A stretch of 33,563 bases of DNA from NCBI GenBank assembly GCA_028279895.1, contig JANQMY010000365.1, positions 1-33,563 of the forward strand. Direction: 5' to 3'. The stretch's first letter is position 1. Each line of letters opens with the position of its first letter. A program made the position numbers and the translations under genes. The notes below the pieces were generated by a model. It ran no database searches. It was given only the letters and a program-made list of their open reading frames with translations, and had not been told where the DNA came from. Positions 25,412 through 33,563 of the stretch are shown here, piece after piece. This stretch comes from Alphaproteobacteria bacterium. GTDB lineage: Bacteria; Pseudomonadota; Alphaproteobacteria; JANQMY01.

Positions 25412-26725
25412 CTATGCGGGAATGTGCAACTGCGCGCGCAGACCGCCCATAGGCCCACGCGACAGATATATATCGCCGCCATGCTTTCGGGCTACATCCC
25501 GTGCAATGGCGAGACCGAGCCCGACGCCGCTGCGTTCCAAGTTGCGGCTGTCGTCCAAGCGCCCAAAAGGTTTGAAGGCATCGTCTAGCCGGTCGTCGGG
25601 GATGCCGGGCCCGTTATCGTCCACCGCAATTTCCACCGAGTTCCGGCTGCGCCAGATGGAAATGGCCACTTTGTCGCCATAGCTGATTGCATTGTCCACC
25701 AAGTTCATGACGCAGCGCTTGATGGCCCGGCGCTTCAGAGGCAGCACGTTGCCACCCGTCGACTGCACATCGATGTGATGGCCTTTGCGCCGCGTGTCAT
25801 CGGCGATTTCGTTGACCAGCTCGGTAAGGTCTACCAGGCTGTCCACCTCGCCGTCCTCGCCCTTGGCGAACGCCAGGTATTCCTCGAGCATGTGCTCCAT
25901 TTCGTCCAGATCGCGCTTCATATCCGCGAATTCGGGCTTGTCACCGAACAGAGCCAGCTCCAGTTTCATGCGCGTGATCGGCGTGCGCAAATCATGACTG
26001 ACCCCGGCCAGCATTTCCGTGCGTTGCTCGATCTGGCGTTGAATTCGGTCACGCATATCGATGAAGGCAGACGCCGCACTACGCACTTCCGCCGCGCCCG
26101 ACGGCTTGAAATCCACCACCGCACGCCCCTTACCGAAACTCTCGGCGGCATGGGCCAATTGTTGAATGGGGCGCACCTGATTGCGCAGAAAGCCGATCGA
26201 CACCGCCAGCAATGCGGTGGACGTGACCACCATCCATACCAGGAAAATGTGCCAATTGGTGGCATAAACACGGCTGCGCCGAACTTTGATCTTCAATACA
26301 TCGGGGCCCATCTGCACCCAGATGAACACATAAGACGGCTCGCTCTCCGTATCGAACCAAAATTCGTAATCGCCCAGACTGTTGCGCAGCTCTTGGCTGA
26401 TTGTCGCCTCCAATATGGGGAACAGGGTTTTGGGGGGCTCCTCCGGCAGCACCGTGTTCCGCGCCACCTCGATCTCGAAGCCGATGGTTTCCCCACTGAT
26501 CTTCGAAAACTCCATAATGTCGTTAAAGCCTTTGACCGTCTCGGTTGCTTTGATCAACAACGCAATATCGGCAGCCACGGAACTTGAAAGGCGCCGTGTC
26601 ACCACATCCCAGTGACGCTCGAAAAATACATAGGTGACGACCGCCTGCAGGATAACCACAGGAGCGACGATGATAATCAAGGACCGCGCGAAGAGCCCTT
26701 TGGGCAAATATTTCCTCAACTGCAT
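25412..26725 (-). CDS. Sensor histidine kinase, EnvZ-like
   Basis: The 437-residue kinase has a first membrane helix at about 14-35, a periplasmic sensor of about 120 residues, a second helix at about 159-180, a HAMP domain to about 233, the phospho-accepting H box GVSHDLRTPI (H244), N box NLVDNA at 341-346, and G boxes DDNGPGIP (369-376) and GVGLGLAIA (400-408). This is the EnvZ architecture. It lies 26 bases after its ompR-like partner. The stimulus is not predictable; the sensor part shows no known domain that I recognise. Confidence 0.93.
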   Translation of the reverse strand: MQLRKYLPKGLFARSLIIIVAPVVILQAVVTYVFFERHWDVVTRRLSSSVAADIALLIKATETVKGFNDIMEFSKISGETIGFEIEVARNTVLPEEPPKTLFPILEATISQELRNSLGDYEFWFDTESEPSYVFIWVQMGPDVLKIKVRRSRVYATNWHIFLVWMVVTSTALLAVSIGFLRNQVRPIQQLAHAAESFGKGRAVVDFKPSGAAEVRSAASAFIDMRDRIQRQIEQRTEMLAGVSHDLRTPITRMKLELALFGDKPEFADMKRDLDEMEHMLEEYLAFAKGEDGEVDSLVDLTELVNEIADDTRRKGHHIDVQSTGGNVLPLKRRAIKRCVMNLVDNAISYGDKVAISIWRSRNSVEIAVDDNGPGIPDDRLDDAFKPFGRLDDSRNLERSGVGLGLAIARDVARKHGGDIYLSRGPMGGLRAQLHIPA

Positions 26726-26751
26726 GGCCCTAGACGCTCACCGTTTCACGA

Positions 26752-27453
26752 TCAATCTGGTATGAGAGTGTAACCCACGCCGCGAACCGTCTGAAGATAA
26801 ATGGGCATGCGCGGATTGGCTTCGATCTTGCGGCGTAGCCGCGTGATTTGTACGTCTACGGACCGTTCAAGCGTAACACCCGTATGTTCGCACAGCTCCA
26901 AGCGCGAAAACGTGACCTTGGGGTTGGACGCAAACAAGCGCAGAAGAGTGACTTCGGCGGTGGTCAGGCGCACTTTGGTCTCTTTGCGCCACAGTTCCCC
27001 GCGCTCCAAATCGAAGCGGCACTCTCCCATTTGTACCGCCTTCGGCTGTCCGTCATCTTTCATCGCGCGGCGCAGTATCGTGTTGATCCGCAACACCAGC
27101 TCACGCGGTTCGAACGGCTTCGCCAGATAATCGTCGGCGCCGCGTTCCAGGCCTTCGATCCGGTTTTCGGGATCGCCGCGGGCGGTCAGCAACAAAATCG
27201 GTACGTCCGAGTCCTGGCGCAGCGATTGCGTGAATTCAAAACCATCCTCGCCGGGCATCATGACGTCTAACACGATCAGATCGAACTGAATCCCCACCAG
27301 ATGCTTGCGTGCTTCAGCCGCATCCGCCGCGGCCGTTACCCGAAAACCGTTATCCACCAAATATTTTTGCAGCAGGCCGCGGATACGCGTGTCGTCATCG
27401 ACGACCAGCAAGTGAGCCGTGTCCTCATCAAATGAAGGCGGGTCAGCGTTCAT
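26752..27453 (-). CDS. Response regulator, OmpR family
   Basis: The 233-residue regulator has a receiver domain with acidic pair D19/D20, phospho-acceptor D63 in LIVLDVMMPG, T90 and K112 (AKPFEP), and a winged-helix output domain ending in YLQTVRGVGYTL. The frame is open to a GTG at 27513 that overlaps the marR stop (GTGA) and would add 20 residues; I prefer ATG 27453 because receiver domains normally begin shortly before the first beta strand, though no clear ribosome-binding site precedes it. It is co-transcribed with marR upstream and the kinase downstream. Confidence 0.93.
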   Translation of the reverse strand: MNADPPSFDEDTAHLLVVDDDTRIRGLLQKYLVDNGFRVTAAADAAEARKHLVGIQFDLIVLDVMMPGEDGFEFTQSLRQDSDVPILLLTARGDPENRIEGLERGADDYLAKPFEPRELVLRINTILRRAMKDDGQPKAVQMGECRFDLERGELWRKETKVRLTTAEVTLLRLFASNPKVTFSRLELCEHTGVTLERSVDVQITRLRRKIEANPRMPIYLQTVRGVGYTLIPD

Positions 27454-27509
27454 AGTGTTTTGAGTATGCGGCGGAACCAGGGTCTTTGACAAACGGCAAC
27501 TCCATGACC

Positions 27510-27986
27510 TCACTCCGGATTACGCAGGGCAGCCAGCACTTTCACGTAGCCTTCCACGGCCTCTTTACCGGCGCTGCGATAGGCCCGTGCCACCCGCGCC
27601 CGCTGAGTGGCGGTGAGCTGCTGTTCGAGCCGGACGCCGACCTCGGTCAAATACAAGAGGCGCTGCCGGCGGTCGCGCCGACCTGTTTTCTGTTCCACCA
27701 GTCCCCGCTCCAGCACCTCTTTCAGGACCCGGCTCAGGCTCTGTTTGGTAATGCGGAGGATCGACAAGAGCTCAGCAACCGTGATCCCCGGATGGCGGCC
27801 CACAAAATAGATCACCCGGTGATGGGCCCGCCCCAGACCATCCCGCGCCAATATCTCATCGGGATCGCTGGTGAAATCACGATAGGCAAAGAACAGCATT
27901 TCGATGCCGTGCCGGAGCGTCTCGTCATCGTCCAGCTTCGCCTCGGTATGATTCGCGGTTTGATGCGTTTTATTTATGTCAGTCAT
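27510..27986 (-). CDS. MarR-family transcriptional regulator
   Basis: The 158-residue protein has the MarR winged helix: GITVAELLSILRITKQSLSR at about 77-96 (recognition helix) and the wing QKTGRRDRRQRLLYLTEVG near 108-126 with the DxRxxxLxLT pattern. Its start codon ATG 27986-27984 sits in the centre of a 21-base palindrome, consistent with autorepression. It heads the marR-ompR-envZ operon and is divergent from ilvE. The ligand is unknown. Confidence 0.9.
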   Translation of the reverse strand: MTDINKTHQTANHTEAKLDDDETLRHGIEMLFFAYRDFTSDPDEILARDGLGRAHHRVIYFVGRHPGITVAELLSILRITKQSLSRVLKEVLERGLVEQKTGRRDRRQRLLYLTEVGVRLEQQLTATQRARVARAYRSAGKEAVEGYVKVLAALRNPE

Positions 27987-27995
27987 ATTGACATA
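27975..27995. promoter_or_regulatory. Putative MarR operator over the marR start codon
   Basis: TATGTCA (27975-27981) and TGACATA (27989-27995) form a perfect inverted repeat with a 7-base spacer that holds the marR start codon. A TATATT that may be the -10 for marR lies just upstream on the minus strand (28011-28016). A bound dimer here would block transcription start or early elongation of marR-ompR-envZ. Confidence 0.6.
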
Positions 27996-28136
27996 TCTGT
28001 TGCGAAATGGAATATATACTGCCGTGAACCGGTAATTTTGTGACGCCGTTTCGCCCGATATTGAACAATAATTTCATAATGATCCGAATATGGTGGCAGC
28101 AACGCTGCAGCCCGCGCTCAGGAAACGGAACCGGAT

Positions 28137-29009
28137 ATGACCTTGATCCCATTTGACAATCGTGATGGCAAGATTTGGTTTGATGGCAAGCTGATCCCCT
28201 GGCGGGATGCCAATCTGCATGTGCTTTCGCATGGCCTGCATTATGCCAGCGTCGTGTTCGAAGGCGAACGGGTCTACAACGGAACCATCTTCAAGGCGCG
28301 GGAACACAATGAGCGGTTGCTGAATTCGGCCCGCATCCTGGACTTCGAAATTCCTTACACCGCCGAAGAGATCGACAAGGCCTGCTACGACACGGTGCAG
28401 GCCAATGGCCTAACCGATGCCTATGTTCGGCCTGTCGCCTGGCGCGGCGCCGAAATGATGGGCGTTTCGGCCCAGGAGACAAAAATCCATTTGGCCATCG
28501 CCACATGGGAATGGCCTTCCTATTTCGATCCCAAAACCAAGGCAAAGGGCATTCGGCTGACCATTGCCAAATGGCGCCGCCCGGCGCCGGATACGGCCCC
28601 ATGCGACAGCAAAGCCGCAGGCCTGTACATGATTTGCACATTGGCGAAACACGAGGCCGAACGTAACGGCTACTCGGATGCCCTCATGTTTGATTACCGC
28701 GGACAGATCGCTGAGGCCACGGGCGCCAACATCTTCTTTGTGAAAAACGGCGTGCTGCATACGCCGACCCCGGATTGTTTCTTGGACGGGATTACCCGCC
28801 GCGCCGCCATGGAACTGGCCCAGAAGCGCGGCATCGAAATCGTCGAACGCGCCATTATGCCCGACGAGATGGAAGGGTTCGAACAATGCTTTATCACCGG
28901 GACGGCCGCGGAGATCACGCCGGTCGGCGAAATCGGACCGTATCGGTTTGAAGTCGGCAAGATCACACGCACACTGATGGACGATTTCACGAATATGATT
29001 CGCGGATGA
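28137..29009 (+). CDS. ilvE: Branched-chain amino acid aminotransferase
   Basis: The 290-residue fold-type IV PLP enzyme moves the amino group between glutamate and the keto acids of valine, leucine and isoleucine. Clear sites are LSHGLHYASVVFEGER at 30-45, the PLP-binding lysine K159 in CDSKAAGLYM, the conserved AEATGANIFFV at 192-202, and FITGTAAEITPV near 253-264. The K159 position equals that of E. coli IlvE. A D-amino-acid or aminodeoxychorismate lyase role is less likely. It is divergent from marR; a small GCAGC-AAC-GCTGC hairpin at 28095-28107 is in the leader. Confidence 0.95.
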   Translation: MTLIPFDNRDGKIWFDGKLIPWRDANLHVLSHGLHYASVVFEGERVYNGTIFKAREHNERLLNSARILDFEIPYTAEEIDKACYDTVQANGLTDAYVRPVAWRGAEMMGVSAQETKIHLAIATWEWPSYFDPKTKAKGIRLTIAKWRRPAPDTAPCDSKAAGLYMICTLAKHEAERNGYSDALMFDYRGQIAEATGANIFFVKNGVLHTPTPDCFLDGITRRAAMELAQKRGIEIVERAIMPDEMEGFEQCFITGTAAEITPVGEIGPYRFEVGKITRTLMDDFTNMIRG

Positions 29010-29172
29010 GTGGATCGGTCAATCCCACATTACGCCGTTAGCGATTGCCCCAAAAATTCAGCCGGAAGACGCTGGTGGGCAGACGGACAAGGTGCTATCG
29101 TCTGGCTACAAATCATTATGCCAGCCTGGAACAATCGGTGTTCAGACTTTCATTGCCCAGCACAGTTCAACC

Positions 29173-29246
29173 TGTCCCCGCACTGTGTGCGGGACAACAT
29201 CAGGATTAGCCCGCAGGAAAGGCGCATCGCCTTTCCTTCTCTTTTG
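29173..29246 (+). terminator. Two hairpins after ilvE, the second a likely terminator
   Basis: A first hairpin pairs TGTCCCCGCAC (29173-29183) with GTGCGGGACA (29187-29196), with one bulged C. A second pairs AGGAAAGGC (29215-29223) with GCCTTTCCT (29229-29237) over 9 perfect bases, followed by TTCTCTTTT. The second would end ilvE transcripts, about 205 bases after the stop and 25 bases before the MscS start. Confidence 0.65.
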
Positions 29247-29269
29247 CTCAAAGAAGGCAGAACGCGAAC

Positions 29270-30097
29270 ATGGACGGAAACATAGAATCGGTCACACAAG
29301 AAATCATTACGATCCTCGCAACCTACGGTCTCAGCGTCGTTGCCGCGATCGCCATTCTTGTTTTCGGCTTGATCGCCGCAGGTTGGGCACGCAGGGCAAC
29401 GGAACGCGCTCTGTCCCGTGTCGACAAATTCGACACCACGCTGACCACCTTCTTCGCCAGCATCGTCCGTTACCTTGTCATCGCCATCACGATCTTGGCG
29501 GTGCTGTCCCAATTCGGAATCGAAACCACCAGTCTGATTGCCGTCTTGGGTGCCGCGGGCCTGGCGGTCGGTCTGGCATTACAAGGCACGCTGAGCAGTG
29601 TTGCCGCGGGCGTGATGCTGCTGGTCTTTCGCCCCTTCAAAGTGGGCGACTATGTGGAAGTTGCGGGTCAGGCCGGCACCGTCAACGCCCTCACCCTGTT
29701 CGTCACCGAACTCAACACGCCGGATAATGTGCACATCATTGTACCCAATGCGGAAGTGTGGGGCTCGGCGGTCACCAACTACAGCTACAATTCCACCCGG
29801 CGCGTCGATCTGGTCATGGGGATCGATTACGCGGACAATATCGACCGCGCGGTCAGCCTGATCCTCGAAGAAGCGGCAAAGGACAACCGAATTCACCAAA
29901 GCCCCGAGCCGTTCGTCGCGGTGGGTGAACTCGCCGACAGTTCGGTCAATTTGGTGGTCCGTGTGTGGTGCGACAGGGGCAATTATTGGCCGGTGAAATT
30001 CGACCTCACCAAGGCCCTCAAACAGCGCTTCGACTCCGAGGGAATTTCCATTCCGTTCCCGCAGACCGTCATCCACCAAGCAGCCAATCAGGGCTAG
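29270..30097 (+). CDS. MscS-type mechanosensitive ion channel
   Basis: The 275-residue protein has three membrane helices (about 18-38, 60-82, 87-118); the third is the Gly/Ala-rich pore helix AVLGAAGLAVGLALQGTLSS (91-110) that leads into the FRPFKVGDYV beta domain at 120-129, the hallmark of MscS. It opens on membrane tension to release solutes under osmotic downshock. Length is close to E. coli MscS. GAAGG stands about 12 bases ahead of the ATG. It probably has its own promoter, since a hairpin separates it from ilvE, and it converges with moaE. Confidence 0.95.
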   Translation: MDGNIESVTQEIITILATYGLSVVAAIAILVFGLIAAGWARRATERALSRVDKFDTTLTTFFASIVRYLVIAITILAVLSQFGIETTSLIAVLGAAGLAVGLALQGTLSSVAAGVMLLVFRPFKVGDYVEVAGQAGTVNALTLFVTELNTPDNVHIIVPNAEVWGSAVTNYSYNSTRRVDLVMGIDYADNIDRAVSLILEEAAKDNRIHQSPEPFVAVGELADSSVNLVVRVWCDRGNYWPVKFDLTKALKQRFDSEGISIPFPQTVIHQAANQG

Positions 30098-30119
30098 AAC
30101 GGCGGACGATGAAATAGGA

Positions 30120-30572
30120 TCAGTCTTCTTCCCAGCGCGCGGCAGCGGCATCGTCCGAGTCGCGCGCGGCAACCCATTTTGCGCCCTGTTCGGTCACTTC
30201 CTTTTTCCAGAACGGCGCTTTGGTTTTGAGCCAGTCCATGAGGAACTGTGCGGCCAAAAAAGCGTCTTCGCGGTGGGCCGACAACGTCACCACAAGCACG
30301 ATTTGGTCGCCGGGCTCCAACTTACCGTGGCGATGGATGATCAAGCAGTCCGCCAGCTGCCAGCGCCGCCTGGCTTCCGCTTCGATCTCTTCCAGTTCCT
30401 TCTGCGCCATAGCCGGGTAGTGCTCGAGCGTCATGGAAGAGATGCGTGCGCCGCCCGCCATATCTCGCACGAGACCGACAAAAGTGACGACGCCGCCCAC
30501 ATCCGTCCGCCCTTGCGTGAGTGCGCGCACTTCCGTGCTCAGATCGAAATCTTCTGTCTGCAGACGGATCAC
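30120..30572 (-). CDS. moaE: Molybdopterin synthase catalytic subunit
   Basis: The 150-residue subunit works with MoaD to put sulfur into cyclic pyranopterin monophosphate in molybdenum-cofactor synthesis. It has GGVVTFVGLVRD at 26-37, IIHRHGKLEPGD near 98-109, and the active-site lysine motif KTKAPFWKKE near 125-134. GTG 30572 is the start, with GGGAGG 7 bases upstream that lies in the end of moaD. It is the last gene of uvrC-pgsA-moaD-moaE. Confidence 0.95.
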   Translation of the reverse strand: MIRLQTEDFDLSTEVRALTQGRTDVGGVVTFVGLVRDMAGGARISSMTLEHYPAMAQKELEEIEAEARRRWQLADCLIIHRHGKLEPGDQIVLVVTLSAHREDAFLAAQFLMDWLKTKAPFWKKEVTEQGAKWVAARDSDDAAAARWEED

Positions 30573-30575
30573 GCC

Positions 30576-30827
30576 CTAACCTCCCGTAACAGGCGGAAAC
30601 AGCGCCACTTCTCGCGCGCCAGCAAGTGGGTGTTCCAACGTGACGTGTTCCTGGTCGACCGCCACGCGCACCACGCCTTTTTCGGTCAGCGCCAACTGAT
30701 AGTTGTCGCCCCGGCTTTCGAACCATGCCAGCAAATCGCCAACGGTTTGCACATCGGCGGGCAAGTCCACATCTTCGCCCGCCATTCCGATCTTTTCGCG
30801 CAGCCAAGCAAAATAGAGGATCTTCAT
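30576..30827 (-). CDS. moaD: Molybdopterin synthase sulfur carrier subunit
   Basis: The 83-residue ubiquitin-like protein ends in ALFPPVTGG; the terminal Gly-Gly is the site of thiocarboxylation that supplies sulfur to MoaE. The chosen ATG 30827 has AGGAG about 8 bases upstream; an ATG two codons earlier (30833) would lie too close to that site. The stop is 3 bases from moaE. Confidence 0.94.
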   Translation of the reverse strand: MKILYFAWLREKIGMAGEDVDLPADVQTVGDLLAWFESRGDNYQLALTEKGVVRVAVDQEHVTLEHPLAGAREVALFPPVTGG

Positions 30828-30838
30828 ACGCATCTCTC

Positions 30839-31411
30839 CTAGCTATCCGCCGGATGATCCGCGAGGTGCACGCGGGCGCCGCGCCAATATTCAAACCCTG
30901 TATAGGCCGTGATCAGCGCCGCAATCCACAGCAGGGCAAGCCCCACATCCGTCAGCCCCCAGAAGATGTTGTCGCCTGCCGGACCAAGCAGTAACAAACC
31001 GGTCGCGATCATTTGGGTGGTGGTCTTCCATTTGGCCAGTGTGGTCACGGCAACGACAACCTGATGGCCCGACAGAAATTCCCTCAGACCCGAAATCAAC
31101 ACCTCGCGCACCAAGATGATGATCACGGCCACCACATGGATGCCGGTCACGGGCCCTTGGGCCACCAGCATGATCAGCGCAGCGGTAATCAACAGCTTGT
31201 CGGCGATGGGATCGAGCATTTGACCCAAGCGCGAAAGGCTTCCCATCCGGCGGGCGGCGTATCCGTCGAAGAAATCCGTGATGGCTGCCACCACAAACAA
31301 GAAAAACGCTATCCAGCGGCCCGCATCGCCCCCCGCAAAGAGGGCCCCCACTAGGACCGGAATAATCGCAATGCGAAACCCCGTCAGAACATTCGGCAAA
31401 CTCGACTTCAT
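30839..31411 (-). CDS. pgsA: CDP-diacylglycerol-glycerol-3-phosphate 3-phosphatidyltransferase
   Basis: The 190-residue membrane enzyme makes phosphatidylglycerol phosphate. The CDP-alcohol phosphotransferase motif is complete: D46, D49-G50, A53-R54, G63, D67 and D71. The N-terminus LPNVLTGFRIAIIPVLV and four to five hydrophobic segments are typical. Its lipid product, after dephosphorylation, is the donor used by Lgt coded elsewhere in the window. It follows uvrC by 21 bases and precedes moaD by 11 bases. Confidence 0.95.
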   Translation of the reverse strand: MKSSLPNVLTGFRIAIIPVLVGALFAGGDAGRWIAFFLFVVAAITDFFDGYAARRMGSLSRLGQMLDPIADKLLITAALIMLVAQGPVTGIHVVAVIIILVREVLISGLREFLSGHQVVVAVTTLAKWKTTTQMIATGLLLLGPAGDNIFWGLTDVGLALLWIAALITAYTGFEYWRGARVHLADHPADS

Positions 31412-31432
31412 AACGCCGTATTCCGTATTTCC

Positions 31433-33409
31433 CTAATCGTCGCTGTGAAAATGATCATAAATTCGCTGTGCCAGCGACTCACTGATGCCTTCTACATCCT
31501 GCAGATCAGAAAGTCCCGCCCGCTCGACACCGCGGGCGGACCCGAAATGGAGCAATAACGCTTTTTTTCGCGCACCGCCCACACCGGGTATCTCATCCAA
31601 GGGGGATTTCGAGACGGCTTTTGACCGCCGGGCGCGGTGGCTGCCAATGGCGAATCGGTGAGCTTCGTCCCGCAGCTTCTGCAGGTAAAACAGCACCGGG
31701 CTGCGGGTTTCCATGGTGAAGGAGGGACGTCCCGGCATAAAGAAGGTTTCTCGGCCGGCATTCCGGTCAGGCCCTTTGGCAATCGCCACCAAGGCCACAG
31801 ATTCGATGCCCAGTTCGGCAAAGACCTCTTCCGCAACCCCCAACTGCCCAGCGCCGCCGTCAATCAGGATCAGATCCGGCCAGCCATTGCCGTTGCCGGT
31901 GGGTGATTCGGCATCATCCGCCTCCTCACGCGGGGCATCGTCGGAGGCCGATTTCTGGTCTTCCTTGAGAAGCCTCGAAAACCGCCGGGTCAACACCTCT
32001 CGCAGCATGCCGTAATCGTCGCCCGGCGACAGGCTGTCATCTTTAATATTGAACTTGCGGTATTGGTTCTTCTCGAATCCGGCCGGCCCCCGCACGATCA
32101 TCGCGCCGACGGGGTGAGCGCCCTGGATATGGCTGTTATCGTAGACCTCGATGCGCGTGGGCGGCGATTCCAGGTCGAAGGCATCGCACAACGCATCGAG
32201 CATCTTGCGCTCGGAGGCACTTTCCGCCATGCGCCGCGCCAATGCCGCCTCGGCGTTGCGCGCCGCGTGGTCCACCAGATCCTTCTTTTCGCCCCTTTGG
32301 GGCACCAGCACACGCACGCGGCGATCGGCCCGTGTACTCAGCGCTTCTTCCAACAATTTCTGGTCGGGCACCGAATGGCTCAGCAGAACCATCCGCGGCA
32401 CAGGTTTGTTGTCATAGAACTGGGCGAGAAACGCCCCCAACACTTCATGGACATGTTGGCCGCGATCATGGCGCGGATAATAGGCGCGATTTCCCCAATT
32501 TTGACCCGAGCGAAAAAAGAACACCTGAATGCAGACCTGACTGCCTTCTTCATGGGCGGCAACCACATCCGCTTCATCGATGGTCGATGGGTTGATGTCC
32601 TGATGAAGCTGCACATGGCTGAGCGCGCGAATACGGTCGCGGTACACCGCCGCTTTCTCGTAATCCATGGCGTCGGCCGCGTCGTTCATGAGACCGCTCA
32701 ATTGCTCTTTGACCCGCCGGCTCTTTCCCTTCAGAAAACCCTTCGCATCGTCGAGCAAGCGGCCATATTCCTCTTGCGAGACATAGTCGACACACGGGGC
32801 GCTGCACCGCTTAATCTGGTAAAGCAGGCAGGGACGGCTTCGGCTTTCGAACACGCTGTCAGAACAGGAACGCAACAAGAATGCGCGTTGCAACGTATTG
32901 AGTGTGCGGTTCACGGCGCCGGCGGACGCGAAGGGGCCGAAATAGTCACCGGGTTTGTTGCGGGCGCCACGGTGTTTCACGATTTGCGGAAAGGCGTGAT
33001 CGCCGGTCGCCAAAATATACGGAAACGACTTGTCATCCCGCAAAAGCACATTGTACCGCGGTTTGAGCCGCTTGATCAGGTTGGCTTCCAGCAGCAACGC
33101 TTCGGTTTCGGACCCGGTTGTCACCACTTCCATGGACCGGGTTAGCGAAATCATGCGCGCGATGCGATTGGTGTGCCCGCCCATCTTCGTATAGGCCGCG
33201 ACCCGCTTACGCAGATTGCGCGCCTTGCCCACATAGAGGACATCTCCCTCTGCATTCAACATGCGATAAACGCCCGGCCGTTGGGGAAGCGTTTTGAGGA
33301 CGTTTTGGATGACTTCCGCCCCCGTGGGCGCCATCGGGCCGGCGTTTTGGCCCGGTACCGCGGCGTCTATTTGTTCTTCCTTTGTTCGATCGGTCATCGA
33401 CGAGGCCAT
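31433..33409 (-). CDS. uvrC: Excinuclease ABC subunit C
   Basis: The 658-residue nuclease makes both cuts in nucleotide excision repair. It has a GIY-YIG domain (PGVYRM at 45-50, [12 protein letters not shown] at 58-69), a Cys-bearing linker (C..., [29 protein letters not shown] region around 155-185), a UVR helix pair ([17 protein letters not shown] near 240-256), the RNase H-like half with YDNSHIQG and [11 protein letters not shown], and C-terminal helix-hairpin-helix repeats ([16 protein letters not shown]). ATG 33409 has AAGG 6 bases upstream; ATG 33427 is an alternative. An insert rich in acidic residues near 510-530 interrupts the second half. The gene begins beside copy B of the repeat. 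Confidence 0.96.
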   Translation of the reverse strand: MASSMTDRTKEEQIDAAVPGQNAGPMAPTGAEVIQNVLKTLPQRPGVYRMLNAEGDVLYVGKARNLRKRVAAYTKMGGHTNRIARMISLTRSMEVVTTGSETEALLLEANLIKRLKPRYNVLLRDDKSFPYILATGDHAFPQIVKHRGARNKPGDYFGPFASAGAVNRTLNTLQRAFLLRSCSDSVFESRSRPCLLYQIKRCSAPCVDYVSQEEYGRLLDDAKGFLKGKSRRVKEQLSGLMNDAADAMDYEKAAVYRDRIRALSHVQLHQDINPSTIDEADVVAAHEEGSQVCIQVFFFRSGQNWGNRAYYPRHDRGQHVHEVLGAFLAQFYDNKPVPRMVLLSHSVPDQKLLEEALSTRADRRVRVLVPQRGEKKDLVDHAARNAEAALARRMAESASERKMLDALCDAFDLESPPTRIEVYDNSHIQGAHPVGAMIVRGPAGFEKNQYRKFNIKDDSLSPGDDYGMLREVLTRRFSRLLKEDQKSASDDAPREEADDAESPTGNGNGWPDLILIDGGAGQLGVAEEVFAELGIESVALVAIAKGPDRNAGRETFFMPGRPSFTMETRSPVLFYLQKLRDEAHRFAIGSHRARRSKAVSKSPLDEIPGVGGARKKALLLHFGSARGVERAGLSDLQDVEGISESLAQRIYDHFHSDD

Positions 33410-33430
33410 CGGTACCTTATGGTCCATCCT

Positions 33431-33563
33431 AGAGCGCGATCAGGTTAAAGCCTGTCCCGGACCTGATCCGGGATGGAATCCGGTTAACCGTCCGATCGCG
33501 CGACCAACGGTGAATCCCCATAGCGTTTTGGGGCATGATCATGTTTCCGTGAAAAATGATCAT
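33431..33563. repeat. Composite palindromic repeat, copy B, cut by the window end
   Basis: GCGCGATC (33434-33441) and GATCGCGC (33494-33501) form the outer arms, with GGTTAA and TTAACC continuing the pairing inward. The inner hairpin is TCCCGGA/TCCGGGA (33455-33461, 33467-33473), different in sequence from copy A but equally paired. The downstream part has ATGATCAT twice (around 33534-33541 and 33556-33563), corresponding to the second hairpin of copy A, and would continue past the window. It lies just upstream of uvrC. Confidence 0.8.

Noticed and set aside
25775..26587. 270-residue plus-strand frame opposite the EnvZ-like kinase
   Set aside because: Antisense to conserved kinase boxes; no protein features.
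32063..33145. 360-residue open frame on the plus strand opposite uvrC
   Set aside because: It lies wholly inside the uvrC coding sequence on the other strand, has biased low-information composition rich in His, Arg and Gln, and no family features.
1..33563. CRISPR array, tRNA, rRNA, insertion sequence or prophage
   Set aside because: I found no regularly spaced direct repeats, tRNA-like cloverleaf, rRNA-like sequence, transposase or phage genes when reading the window.

Overview
The window is a compact, GC-rich stretch of chromosome from an alphaproteobacterium, probably Rhodospirillales-like. The placement is inferred from gene content and order: divergent trmL/petABC, rplY-pth-ychF beside prs, pgeF-MidA-lgt, marR-ompR-envZ divergent from ilvE, and uvrC-pgsA-moaD-moaE. 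Almost everything is housekeeping and genes are packed end to end, with many GTGA, ATGA or TAATG start/stop overlaps. I see no tRNA, rRNA, CRISPR array, phage or insertion sequence. No gene-free stretch exceeds 300 bases; the longest (22925-23221) carries a recurring short motif.

Layout. 1-2346 (minus): moxR, DUF58 protein and the start of a BatA/DUF4159-type membrane protein that has an in-frame amber codon close to the window edge. 2514-5320 (plus): DUF1285 protein, Nudix CoA pyrophosphatase, a small membrane protein and CCA-adding enzyme. 5342-7401 (minus): a secreted protein of unknown function, hemF and trmL. 7600-10242 (plus): petABC, the three subunits of cytochrome bc1, closed by a clear terminator. 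10360-13553 (plus): mtnP-apt-mtnA-class II aldolase, a methylthioadenosine salvage set that fits the dihydroxyacetone-phosphate shunt better than the full methionine salvage cycle. 13560-18778 (minus): dienelactone hydrolase-like protein, two tandem MaoC proteins, ychF, pth, rplY and prs. 18909-22512 (minus): an exported protein built from two copies of one domain, pgeF, a MidA-type methyltransferase and lgt. 22664-25254 (plus): ubiK, a YbjN-like protein, proC and a TetR-fold protein with a COQ9-like C-terminal half. 25412-27986 (minus): envZ-like kinase, ompR-like regulator and a marR gene whose start codon sits inside a palindrome. 28137-30097 (plus): ilvE and an MscS channel. 30120-33409 (minus): uvrC, pgsA, moaD and moaE.

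The most notable non-gene feature is a composite palindromic repeat of about 130 bases, present at 25253-25380 and again at 33431-33563, where it runs off the window. The stem of its central hairpin differs in sequence between the copies but still pairs, so structure appears to be conserved.

No wholly new multi-gene system stands out. The best leads are the covarying repeat, the mtnP-apt-mtnA-aldolase operon, the TetR/COQ9-like protein near ubiK, the duplicated-domain exported protein and the marR operator.
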